Below are positions 33,533 through 41,484 of a DNA stretch of 64,000 bases, one piece after another. This stretch comes from a bacterium (GTDB taxonomy: Bacteria; RBG-13-66-14): NCBI GenBank assembly GCA_035528375.1, contig DATKYS010000132.1, positions 1 to 64,000 of the forward strand, in the 5' to 3' direction. The notes beneath the pieces are model-generated. The model made no database searches and had not been told where the DNA came from. It saw nothing but the letters and a program-made list of their open reading frames with translations. Position 1 is the first letter of the stretch; every line of letters begins with the position of its first letter. Made by a program: the position numbers and the translations under genes.

Positions 33533-35713
33533 CTACTCGGCCTGGATTAAAGAGAGGTCGCCCACACGGCCGAAAACGCCCACCAGCTCGTTCAATAGTG
33601 CCAGGCGGTTGTCGCGGAGCTCCTCGGAGTCGGTGAAAACCGTCACCTCGTCGAAGAAGCGGTCTATTGCCTCGCGGAAGCCGGCGATTTTCCCCAGAGC
33701 GGCGTCGAAGTCTCCCCGCCGGACTGCGGCGGCCACCCCCTCCCCGTCGCGGGCGAGCAGCTTCGCCAGCCTGCGTTCCTCGTCCTGCTCCAGCCTGGCC
33801 GCATCGAAGGGCTTAAACTCGGTGAGGTCGAATTCCCTGGCTGCCTGGCGGAGGATGTTGCAGGCCCGTTTGTAGCCGGTCGCCACGTCGGCGAACTCGG
33901 TACTCCCCTTGGCCCGGGCGAGGGAGTGGGCCGAGCGCCAGGCGGACCAGGGGCGGGTCGGGTAGGCCCCCAGCGCCGCCCGAACGGCATCGGTCGGCAG
34001 ACCCAGCTCTCCGAGCAGGCGGAGGGCGCGTTCGGCGAGGAAGGCCACCAGCTTCCCGTACACCTCGCCCTCGTCGAAAGCCCTCTTGGTCGTTCCGCTG
34101 AAATTCGAGACCGCAATCCGCAGGAGCGGTTCCAGGTCGAGCCGCGCGTGGTCGAATCCCGTGGGCTCGTGTCCCTCCACCCCGGCGGCGATGCCGATGA
34201 TCCCCCGCGCGGCGCGGCGCAGCCCGTAGGGGTCCCTCGATCCGGTGGGGGAAAGACCGATGGCGAAGCACCCCGCCAGGGTGTCCAACCGGTCCAACAG
34301 CGCCAGGAGGCATCCCGCCGCCGTTTGCGGCAGCTCCTCCGCCCGGCCCGAAAATCTTTTCGGGAGGTACTGCTCACAGACGGCTCGCCAGACCGGCTCG
34401 GGCTCCTTCTGCGTCCGCGCCAGCTCGCCGCCGATCAGCCCCTGCAGGCCGGTGAACTCGACGACGAGACGGGTGAGCAAGTCCTGCTTGGCCAGGGAGG
34501 CCGCCCGCTCGAGGTGTCCCGCCACGGCCGGGTCGGCGCCGCAAAACCCCTCCGCGTTGACCGACTGCACGAGGGTGAGGAGGCGGTTCCTCTTGTCGGA
34601 ATAACTTCCCAGACCGCGGATGAACTGGAGGTCGGCGAGCTCCTCGGTCAACGAAACCAGGGACCGCTTGCGGTCCTGATCCCAGAAGAAGGCGGCGTCG
34701 GTGAGCCGCGCCCGCAGGACGCGCTCGTGACCGGCGACGACGCCCCCGACGTTCCTGTCCCCACCGTCCCGCACGACGATGAAACGCGGCAGGAGCGCAC
34801 CTGTTGCGTCGCGCACCTCGAAGTACTTCTGATACTCCTTCAGGACGCTGGAGACCACCACCTCGGGCAATTCCAGGAACCGCTCCTCGAACCCGCCCTC
34901 CAGACAGGTCGGATGCTCCACCCCATTGGTGACGTCGAGGAGCAGCTCTTCGTCAAAAATTACGTTGCCGTGCGCGGAGAGCAGTTCTTCCAGACGCTTT
35001 TTGAGATACGAATACCGTTCTCCCGGCGACTGGACGCCCCCCTCGTCGTCCACGGTGGTGCCGTCGGGGATGAGGTCGTGTTCCCGGCAGGCGCGGACGT
35101 AGGTGTCCAGGGAGGCGTCGGGCAGCTCGAACTCGACGTCCGCCAGGAAACGGTGCCCCCTAGAGTGGCGCCCGGCCTTGATCTCGCCTATTTCCAGCGG
35201 CACCACCGCGTCGTCGGCCAGGGCCACGAGCCAGCGGATGGGCCGCAGGAACCTCACCTCGCCGGCGCCCCAACGCATGGCCTTGGGCAGCGGCAGCTCG
35301 GTGACGAGGGCCTCCGAGATGCCGGGGAGCAGGTCCACCGTGGATGCTCCGCCCGTTTTTATCTCCACCTGCACCCGTTCCCCCTTGGGCGTCTGGGCTA
35401 TCCCAAGGTCGGCCTCGGTGAGGCCGAATTTCGCGGCGAAGCTGATGGCGGCCGCGGTGGGATTGCCCTCGCCGTCGTAAGCCACGTGGATGGGAGGGCC
35501 GAGCTTGAGGTCGGTCCTCTCCGGCTGCCGGTCCGCGAGCCCGGAGGCGTGGACCGCCAGCCGCCGCGGGGTGCCGAGGGCCGTTATCGAGACGAAGCCC
35601 AGGTCATTCTGGGTCAACTTTTCGCGCAGAAGGGCCGCGAGGTCGCCCAGGGCCGGGGTGAGGAAGCGGCTCGGCAGGTCCTCGACGCCGATTTCCAGAA
35701 GGAAGTCCATCAC
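33533..35713 (-). CDS. glyS: Glycyl-tRNA synthetase beta subunit
   Basis: 726 residues, normal for GlyS. The beta subunit binds tRNA-Gly and carries an HD-type domain and the anticodon-binding DALR-like C-terminus. Landmarks: LLEIGVEDLPSRFL at the N-terminus, GTPRRLAVHASGLADRQPE, KAMRWGAGEVRFLRPIRWLVAL (about 140-161), VEHPTCLEGGF, LPEVVVSSVLKEYQKYFEV, AAFFWDQDRKRSL, FTGLQGLIGG and SPTGSRDPYGLRRAARGI. The ATG overlaps the glyQ stop by four bases. Last gene of the operon. Confidence 0.96.
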   Translation of the reverse strand: MMDFLLEIGVEDLPSRFLTPALGDLAALLREKLTQNDLGFVSITALGTPRRLAVHASGLADRQPERTDLKLGPPIHVAYDGEGNPTAAAISFAAKFGLTEADLGIAQTPKGERVQVEIKTGGASTVDLLPGISEALVTELPLPKAMRWGAGEVRFLRPIRWLVALADDAVVPLEIGEIKAGRHSRGHRFLADVEFELPDASLDTYVRACREHDLIPDGTTVDDEGGVQSPGERYSYLKKRLEELLSAHGNVIFDEELLLDVTNGVEHPTCLEGGFEERFLELPEVVVSSVLKEYQKYFEVRDATGALLPRFIVVRDGGDRNVGGVVAGHERVLRARLTDAAFFWDQDRKRSLVSLTEELADLQFIRGLGSYSDKRNRLLTLVQSVNAEGFCGADPAVAGHLERAASLAKQDLLTRLVVEFTGLQGLIGGELARTQKEPEPVWRAVCEQYLPKRFSGRAEELPQTAAGCLLALLDRLDTLAGCFAIGLSPTGSRDPYGLRRAARGIIGIAAGVEGHEPTGFDHARLDLEPLLRIAVSNFSGTTKRAFDEGEVYGKLVAFLAERALRLLGELGLPTDAVRAALGAYPTRPWSAWRSAHSLARAKGSTEFADVATGYKRACNILRQAAREFDLTEFKPFDAARLEQDEERRLAKLLARDGEGVAAAVRRGDFDAALGKIAGFREAIDRFFDEVTVFTDSEELRDNRLALLNELVGVFGRVGDLSLIQAE

Positions 35714-36609
35714 GCAACCACCGCCCCGGAACCGAGAATCCAGTCCGGCCTCTTTTCGATTCGTTCGAGGTAGAGGGCGGCGAGAGCGGAGGTAATCTTG
35801 CGCAGCCGGCCCAGGTAACGCGCCCTCTCGGCCACGCCCACCGCCCCCCGGGCGTCCAGGACGTTGAACAGGTGGGCGGCGTAGCTGACGAGATCGTAGG
35901 CGGGATAGATGAGCGGCTCTTCCGCCTGGAGAAGTTTCTCTATCTCCGCCTCGAGCTCGTCGAACTGCCTCGTGTAAAGCTCCACGTCGGCCGTTTCGTA
36001 GGAGTAGCGGCTGTTCTCGTACTCGGACATCTGCTGGACCCGCCGGTAGCTCACGTCGGGCGACCAGAGGAGCTCGAAGCCGTCATCCACGCCGGCGATG
36101 TGCATCAACAGACGTTCAAGGCCGTAGGTCAACTCGACGGTGACCGGTTTGAGCAGGGCGCCGCCCATCTGCTGGAAGTAGGTGAACTGGGTTATCTCCA
36201 TCCCGTCCAGGAGCACCTGCCAGCCGGTGCCCCAGGCGCCCAGGGAGGGGGATTCCCAGTTGTCCTCGTCGAACTTCACGTCATGGTCCAGCGGCTCGAT
36301 GCCCACCGCCCGGAGCGAGTCCAGGTAGACGTTCTGGATGTCGGCCGGCGAGGGCTTGAGGATGACCTGGAGCTGGAAGTGCTTGTAGAAGCGGTGTGGG
36401 TTCTCGCCGTAGCGGCCGTCGTCGGGCCGGCGCGAGGGCTCCACGTAGGCGGTACGCCACGGCTGCGGCCCCAGGACGCCGAAGAAGGTCAGCGGGTTGG
36501 CGGTCCCCGCCCCCGTGGGCATGTCGTAGCCGTGGCCTATAAGGCAGCCTTGGTCCGCCCAGAAGCGGTAGAAACGGAGGGTGAGCTCTTGAAGTGTCAG
36601 AATATTCAT
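35710..36609 (-). CDS. glyQ: Glycyl-tRNA synthetase alpha subunit
   Basis: 299 residues; class II catalytic subunit forming an alpha2beta2 enzyme with GlyS. Motifs: [21 protein letters not shown] (residues 15-35 in part; the common form is QGCVILQPYDMEVGAGT), [28 protein letters not shown]-like start of motif 2 (GPQPW, [20 protein letters not shown]), [22 protein letters not shown] and the closing YLGRIR-type helix. ATG at 36609 has no Shine-Dalgarno sequence; TATATA lies four bases upstream, so a very short leader is possible. Confidence 0.96.
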   Translation of the reverse strand: [299 protein letters not shown]

Positions 36610-36789
36610 GTTCTATATAGTGTCATCAAAAATAAGGACTCGACTCCGGTTCGCAACCCGGTGAAAACCCGCGCAAAGCGAGATTTTAGGCCTTCCCGGC
36701 TGTCGTGTCAACCTGCGGCGCCGGTTCGGGGGTGCGGTTTGCGTCCGTGCACACCGCCGTTTTTACGGCTTCGCCACCGCACTTGCCCC

Positions 36790-36818
36790 TTGACCATACC
36801 GGGGATTCCCCGTATACT
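36790..36818 (+). promoter_or_regulatory. Sigma-70-type promoter for the M42 peptidase trio
   Basis: TTGACC, 17 bases, TATACT; predicted leader of about 30 bases to TTG at 36855. The 245-base gap to divergent glyQ otherwise shows nothing I recognise. Confidence 0.8.
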
Positions 36819-36854
36819 GTGCCCTCGAAGGAACCGACCCAAAGGGGAGCCCGC

Positions 36855-37904
36855 TTGGAAGAGATCCTCAAAAAGCTCACCGGAACCATCGGGCTCACCG
36901 GGATGGAGGAATCGGCCGCCCAGGTCGTCCGCGATCTCTGGGAGCCGTACACCGACGAGCTGCGCACGGACCGGATGGGGAGCGTCATCGGGTTCAAGCG
37001 GGGAGACGGACCCAAGGCTGAAAGGCTCCGCCTGGCCGTTCTGGCCCACCTAGACCAGATAGGCCTCGTGGTGCACAAGATCGAGCCGGGCGGCTACCTG
37101 CGCCTGCACCGGGTCGGCGGGGTGGACCGGCGCATCCTGCCGGGTCAGCTCCTCACCGTGTGCGGCTCCGAGCCGGTGAAGGGCGTCGTCGGCTCGGTCC
37201 CCCCCCACCTGCAGCAGGCCGGCGAGAAGAATAAGGTCACCTCCTGGAACGACCTCTACCTGGATACCGGGCTCCCGGAGCGCGAGGTGCGGAAACGAGT
37301 CCGGGTGGGCGACCCCGTGGGTTACCCCACGTCCTTCGTCGAGCTGCAGAACGACCGTCGGGTGATGGCCGGGGCCGACGACCGCTGTTCCGTGGCCGCC
37401 CTCACCTGGGCGCTCCGGCTCGCCCGGCGCCAGCGGCACAAGCACGACATCTACGCCGTCGCCGAGGTGCAGGAGGAGTGTACCGGAGTCGGCGCCTACG
37501 CGGCGGTTTACGGGATCGAGCCGCACTGTGCGATCGTCGTAGACGTGGACCAGGGGCGCCACGAGGGCGTTCCGGAAAAGGACTCCGTCGAGCTCGGCAA
37601 GGGGCCGTCGGTCAGCTTCGGTCTCAACAACTACCCCGACCTGGTCGAGACGACCCTTAAGGTCGCCGCGGCCCAGAACATCCCCCACCAGAAGTTCTTC
37701 TGGCCCAGCCCCTACGGCACCGACGGGTCCACCGTCGAAACCCTGCACTCCGGCATCCCGACCATCAACCTGGGCATCCCTCTGAGCTACATGCACTCCA
37801 CGGTGGAGATGCTGGACATGGGCGACGTGAAGAACGCCGGCCGGCTGATCCTCGCCATCGCCGACGCCGATGGGCTGCCGGTCATCCCGCCGGTGGACTG
37901 GTAA
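36855..37904 (+). CDS. M42 family (TET-type) aminopeptidase, copy 1
   Basis: 349 residues of the M42 metallo-aminopeptidase family, large self-compartmentalised complexes that trim peptides. Metal and catalytic motifs in order: AHLDQIG (His; the usual form is AHMDEIG), GADDRCSVAALTWAL (bridging Asp), EVQEECTGVGAYAA (catalytic and ligand Glu), VVDVDQ (Asp ligand), SPYGTDGSTV, and LSYMHSTVEMLD (last His). The N-terminal LTGTIGLTGMEESAAQVV replaces the usual GPSGxE. TTG at 36855 has GGGGAG five bases upstream; in-frame ATG at 36705 precedes the promoter. First of three consecutive paralogues, the most diverged. Confidence 0.9.
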   Translation: MEEILKKLTGTIGLTGMEESAAQVVRDLWEPYTDELRTDRMGSVIGFKRGDGPKAERLRLAVLAHLDQIGLVVHKIEPGGYLRLHRVGGVDRRILPGQLLTVCGSEPVKGVVGSVPPHLQQAGEKNKVTSWNDLYLDTGLPEREVRKRVRVGDPVGYPTSFVELQNDRRVMAGADDRCSVAALTWALRLARRQRHKHDIYAVAEVQEECTGVGAYAAVYGIEPHCAIVVDVDQGRHEGVPEKDSVELGKGPSVSFGLNNYPDLVETTLKVAAAQNIPHQKFFWPSPYGTDGSTVETLHSGIPTINLGIPLSYMHSTVEMLDMGDVKNAGRLILAIADADGLPVIPPVDW

Positions 37905-37915
37905 AGGATTCATCC

Positions 37916-38965
37916 ATGCTCGACAAGCTCTCCAACGCCTTCGGTACGTCGGGATACGAGAAAGAGGTCCGCGAGCTAATCCTCGGCGAGATCTCCAAGA
38001 AGGTGGACCTGCACCAGGTGGACACCCTGGGCAACCTGATCGTGCGGGTGTCCGGCCGCGCCCGCTATAAGGGGCCGCGCCTCCTGCTTTCGGCCCACAT
38101 GGACGAGGTCGGCTTCGTCGCGAGCGAAATCACCGGCTCCGGCGACCTGAAGTTCCAAAAGATGGGAAGCACCGATGACCGCGTGCTTCTGAGCAAGCGG
38201 GTCGTCGTCCGCCACGAGGATTCCGGGGTACCGGGCGTCATCGGCATGAAGAGCCCGCATCTGCACAAGAAGCGCGAGGAGTTCGAGCAAGTCCTGGACT
38301 ACGACAAGCTGTACGTGGACATCGGCTGCTCGAAGAAGGAGGAGGCGGAGAAGCTCGTCGCCGTGGGGGACGGGATTTACTACGACACCCGATACTTCGA
38401 ACAGGGTGGCCGGGTCTTCGGGAAGTGCTTCGATGATCGGGCCGGCTGTTCCGTCATCGCGGAAGTCGTCAAGGGATCGCCGAAACTGACCGGCGGAACG
38501 CCCTTCTACGCCGCCTTCACCACCCAGGAGGAGATAGGCGTCCGGGGGGCGCGGGTGATAGGGAACGCGGTGAAGCCCGACGTTTACATCGCCGTCGAGG
38601 GTACCGCCGCCGGTGAGGGACCGCCGTCTTGGATCGGCCGCGACGCCTCGCCCTCCACCGAACTGGGACGGGGACCGGCGCTCTCCATCCTCGACCGCTC
38701 CCATATCGCCGACCCCGCCTGGCTCGAGTTCGTCCAAAACATCGCCCGCGAGGAGAACATCCCGTACCAGTTCAAGAGGTTCGTGACGGGGGGCACCGAG
38801 TCCAGCGTCGTGCAGCGGAGCATGGCCGGCGTGCGCGTCGTGACCATCTCGGTCCCGGTCCGCTACATCCATTCCCCGGTGGGCATCCTCGACAAGGGCG
38901 ATTATCGGAACACGAAGCGGCTGGTAGCCGCCGTCATCCGGCGCCTCGAGGAATTCAAGCCCTAG
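37916..38965 (+). CDS. M42 family (TET-type) aminopeptidase, copy 2
   Basis: 349 residues. MLDKLSNAFGTSGYEKEVRELI opens the fold; metal motifs are LSAHMDEVGFV, CFDDRAGCSVIAEV, FTTQEEIGVRGARV, AVEGTAAGEGP, TGGTESSVVQ and RYIHSPVGILDKGD. VEGT in place of VDVT puts Glu at the usual Asp metal-ligand position. The start lies 11 bases after copy 1, in a shared transcript. Confidence 0.92.
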   Translation: MLDKLSNAFGTSGYEKEVRELILGEISKKVDLHQVDTLGNLIVRVSGRARYKGPRLLLSAHMDEVGFVASEITGSGDLKFQKMGSTDDRVLLSKRVVVRHEDSGVPGVIGMKSPHLHKKREEFEQVLDYDKLYVDIGCSKKEEAEKLVAVGDGIYYDTRYFEQGGRVFGKCFDDRAGCSVIAEVVKGSPKLTGGTPFYAAFTTQEEIGVRGARVIGNAVKPDVYIAVEGTAAGEGPPSWIGRDASPSTELGRGPALSILDRSHIADPAWLEFVQNIAREENIPYQFKRFVTGGTESSVVQRSMAGVRVVTISVPVRYIHSPVGILDKGDYRNTKRLVAAVIRRLEEFKP

Positions 38966-38988
38966 CCGAAGAGTCCGGAGGACTACCG

Positions 38989-39996
38989 ATGGAGGAAACC
39001 ATCCGCGCCCTGTGCCAGCTCTACGGCCCCTCGGGTCACGAGGAACGGGTTGTGGAGAGGATCGAGAAGATGGTGAAGCCGCACGTGGACGAGCTTCGCC
39101 GCGACGTGATGGGCAACCTGCTGACCCGGATCGGTTCGGGCGGCAGTAAGCTGATGTTCGCCGCCCACACCGACGAGATCGGCGTGGTGGTGCACTACAT
39201 AGACGAAAAAGGGTTCGCCCGCATCTCCCCCGTGGGCGGGGTGCAACCGCTGTGGCTCTACGGGCGGCGGGTTCAGTTCGCCAACGGTACCGTCGGCGTC
39301 ATCGGCCGGGAGCAACTCGGCACCGAGCCGAAGGACACGGACTGGAACAACCTGTTCCTCGACGTGGGGGTCACGTCGAAGAAGGACGCGGAGAAGCTCA
39401 TCGCCGTGGGAGACTTCGGGGTTTTCGTGCGCTCAACAGTAGCCCAGGGCAGGGTCTTCATCTCCAAGGCGCTGGACGACCGCATCGGCTGCGCCGTCCT
39501 CGTCGAGGCGCTGAAGAAGCTGAAGAAAAAGGCGAAGAACGAGGTCCACTTCGTCTTCACCGTCCAGGAGGAGGTGGGCGTCCGCGGGGCGCGGACCAGC
39601 GCCTGGAGCGTCACCCCCGACGTGGGCTACGCCATTGACATCACCGGCTGGGGGGACACGCCCCTCGTCGAGCCGATGAACGTCGAGCTGGGGAAGGGTG
39701 TGGCGATCAAGGCCATGGACCAGGGTACCATCGTCTCGCCTAAGGTCCGCAAGCTGATGGTTGATACGGCCGTGGCGAAGGGCATCCCGTACCAGATGGA
39801 GGTGCTGCGCGGCGGCGCCACCGACGCCTTCGCCATCCAGTTCACGAAGACCGGCGTGCCCTGCGGCGTCATCTCCATCCCGACCCGTTACGTCCACCAA
39901 CCCAGCGAAATGGCGCACATGGACGATTTCGCCGGCGCCGTCAAGCTGGTCTGCGCCCTGGCCAACGCCGACCATTCGGCGGTCCTGGCCACTTGA
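38989..39996 (+). CDS. M42 family (TET-type) aminopeptidase, copy 3
   Basis: 335 residues. METIRALCQ-type start with the canonical LYGPSGHEERV; motifs FAAHTDEIGVVV, ALDDRIGCAVLVEAL, FTVQEEVGVRGARTS, AIDITGWGDTP (Asp ligand), RGGATDAFAIQ and RYVHQPSEMAHMDD. This is the most canonical of the three. ATG at 38989 has GGAGGA five bases upstream and follows copy 2 by 23 bases. Followed by a terminator. Confidence 0.92.
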   Translation: MEETIRALCQLYGPSGHEERVVERIEKMVKPHVDELRRDVMGNLLTRIGSGGSKLMFAAHTDEIGVVVHYIDEKGFARISPVGGVQPLWLYGRRVQFANGTVGVIGREQLGTEPKDTDWNNLFLDVGVTSKKDAEKLIAVGDFGVFVRSTVAQGRVFISKALDDRIGCAVLVEALKKLKKKAKNEVHFVFTVQEEVGVRGARTSAWSVTPDVGYAIDITGWGDTPLVEPMNVELGKGVAIKAMDQGTIVSPKVRKLMVDTAVAKGIPYQMEVLRGGATDAFAIQFTKTGVPCGVISIPTRYVHQPSEMAHMDDFAGAVKLVCALANADHSAVLAT

Positions 39997-40020
39997 TTCC
40001 GAGCCCTTGTGTAGTCAAAC

Positions 40021-40048
40021 GGGCCGGCCATTTGGTCGGCCTTTTTTT
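40021..40048 (+). terminator. Intrinsic terminator after the M42 operon
   Basis: GGCCGGCC / GGTCGGCC stem and seven T. Confidence 0.85.
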
Positions 40049-40079
40049 CGGGGCGACCGATGGGCGAGGGCTGCCGCGT

Positions 40080-40330
40080 GTCCCCTCCCCCCGTTGGGGG
40101 GAGGGCTAGGGTGAGGGGTGGAAAGCGGCGGGGATAGGAATCCCCGCCCTACATTTAAGGAAAGCTCGTAGGAGCCGACGGGCCAGGGTGAGGGTCGGGG
40201 TAGGGAATGTGGAAACGGCGGCCCGCGACCTCCCTCTCCCTCCGGGAGAGGGATTGAGGGTGAGGGCCACTATTGATAAAAGACGGCGTGGACTAAAGTC
40301 CCCGCCCTACATTAAGGAAGCGCAACGCCC
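40080..40330. repeat. Interspersed palindromic repeat block
   Basis: Two units of the same kind: a C/T-rich palindrome (CCTCCCCCC/GGGGGGAGG near 40085-40105; CCTCTCCC/GGGAGAGG near 40233-40252), followed by AGGGTGAGGG-like sequence and then a short hairpin with CCCCGCCCTACATTAAGGAA (near 40140-40160 and 40300-40320). Intergenic, non-coding. Confidence 0.65.
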
Positions 40331-40332
40331 TC

Positions 40333-40386
40333 GTAGGGGCCGACCTTTAGGTCGGCCCGCGGGCGGGTGTGGACACCCGCCCCTAC
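40333..40386. repeat. Double-palindrome repeat, intact copy
   Basis: GTAGGGGCCGACC TTTA GGTCGGCC followed directly by GGGCGGGTGT GG ACACCCGCCC CTAC. The same two halves recur split by 64 bases at 49211-49328. Confidence 0.75.
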
Positions 40387-40445
40387 TGCGGAGGTGTGAG
40401 CGTGATACTCGAAAGGGCCCGCCCAAAGGCAGGCCCGTTTGCGAC

Positions 40446-40521
40446 TGGTGGAGATGAGCGGGCTCGAACCGCCGGCCTCAGCCTTGCGAAGGCTGCGCTC
40501 TCCCAGCTGAGCTACATCCCC
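40446..40521 (-). tRNA. tRNA-Ala (CGC)
   Basis: 76 bases with encoded CCA. Acceptor GGGGATG pairs with CATCTCC (one G-U); anticodon stem CAGCC/GGCTG, loop TTCGCAA, anticodon CGC. Last tRNA of a minus-strand trio. Confidence 0.95.
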
Positions 40522-40534
40522 TCAAACCCCCCAT

Positions 40535-40675
40535 CCCCCCCATCTTGGGGGGGCACAGTCGCGGGGGGAATTTTTCTCGATTCGACAATCACCGCCGCGT
40601 GCGGAGCCCGGTTTCCGTTTGAAGCCCCTCAACCCCCCCATCTTGGGGGGGGCACAGTCGCGGGGGGAATTTTTA
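40535..40675. repeat. Pair of 41-base direct repeats
   Basis: Copies at about 40535-40575 and 40634-40674: CCCCCCATCTTGGGGGGG followed by CACAGTCGCGGGGGGAATTT, differing by one G. Each begins with a palindrome (CCCCCC ATCTT GGGGGG). They sit just upstream of the mature tRNA-Ala on its strand. Confidence 0.75.
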
Positions 40676-40795
40676 AAATTAGCTACAATTGCGTTGCGTA
40701 CGGAAGGTAAATTTCCCGTTCTCGGCGGCCCGCAGAGGACTCGTCCTACGGGGCCGCCCTACATTAACAGAAACGGCGGAATTGTAAACATGCGT

Positions 40796-40862
40796 CGCTC
40801 GCGGCGTTGACTTTCGAATGGATTAACCGTTCGTCGCGGAACCGGGGTCCAGCGCCCCGCGC
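40796..40862 (-). repeat. tRNA-linked repeat, copy A
   Basis: On the minus strand: GCGCTGGACCCCGGTTCCGC, then GACGAACGGTT, a variable AT-rich middle with ATCCATTCGAAAGTCAA, and CGCCGCGAGCG. Same family as copies B-F. Confidence 0.7.
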
Positions 40863-40895
40863 TTCAAGAAAAAATAAGGAACTGAAAAAGGGCTC

Positions 40896-40960
40896 CACTC
40901 GCGGCGTTGACTTTCGAATGGATTAACCGTTCGTCGCGGCTACGCTGGCGGCTCAGCCGC
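40896..40960 (-). repeat. tRNA-linked repeat, copy B, touching tRNA-Ser (GGA)
   Basis: Begins right at the 3' end of tRNA-Ser (GGA) on the minus strand. The head is replaced by GCCAGCGTAGCCGCGACGAA but the ACGGTTAATCCATTC middle is identical to copy A. Confidence 0.7.
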
Positions 40961-41054
40961 TGGCGGAGAGGGAGGGATTCGAACCCTCGAGGGGAGGATA
41001 AGTCCCCTACGCGATTTCCAGTCGCGCCCCTTCGACCAACTCGGACACCTCTCC
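40961..41054 (-). tRNA. tRNA-Ser (GGA)
   Basis: 94-base class II tRNA with encoded CCA. Acceptor GGAGAGG/CCTCTCC, anticodon stem CGCGA/TCGCG, loop CTGGAAA, anticodon GGA; long variable arm. Confidence 0.95.
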
Positions 41055-41120
41055 GCGTGCCTGGAGTTCGAAGCTGTCAGTGGGGCGTTAGGCTGCATCT
41101 TTAATACTTGAATTAATACA

Positions 41121-41178
41121 GCTCGCGGCGGTTGTTATTGAATGTATGGAACCGTTCGTCGCGGCTACGCTGGCGGTG
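41121..41178 (-). repeat. tRNA-linked repeat, copy C
   Basis: Minus strand: CGCCAGCGTAGCCGCGACGA, ACGGTTCCATACATTC, then CCGCCGCGAGC. Resembles copy B in its head. Confidence 0.65.
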
Positions 41179-41203
41179 CATTGTACTGACAGATTTTTAA
41201 GCA

Positions 41204-41276
41204 GGCTCCGCTCGCGGCGGTAACTTTTAAATGGATGAAACCTCTCCCCGCGGAATCGGGGTCCAGCGCCCCGCGC
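41204..41276 (-). repeat. tRNA-linked repeat, copy D, just 3' of tRNA-Ser (CGA)
   Basis: Minus strand: GCGCTGGACCCCGATTCCGC, GGGGAGAGGTT, ATCCATTTAAAAGTTAC, CGCCGCGAGCGGAGCC. Starts three bases after the CCA of tRNA-Ser (CGA). Confidence 0.7.
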
Positions 41277-41277
41277 T

Positions 41278-41370
<93 letters not shown>

Positions 41371-41484
41371 AGCGCGCTCGCGAGTATAACCGAGGGTGTA
41401 GAGGCTGTCAAGAAGCGGCTCGGAGGCGCCTTGCGCTCGACCGAAGCATCGGTTATTCTCGGGTTGCGACCGAGGGGGCCGTGA

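Noticed and set aside
36630-36680. tRNA-like T-arm sequence upstream of glyQ (possible T-box or tRNA remnant)
   Set aside because: Only a short CCGG...CCGG hairpin with a TTCGCAA loop; no T-box motif, specifier stem or acceptor stem can be drawn.
41371-41484. Additional small RNA between tRNA-Ser (CGA) and rtcB
   Set aside because: No promoter-terminator pair or stable fold could be supported by eye.
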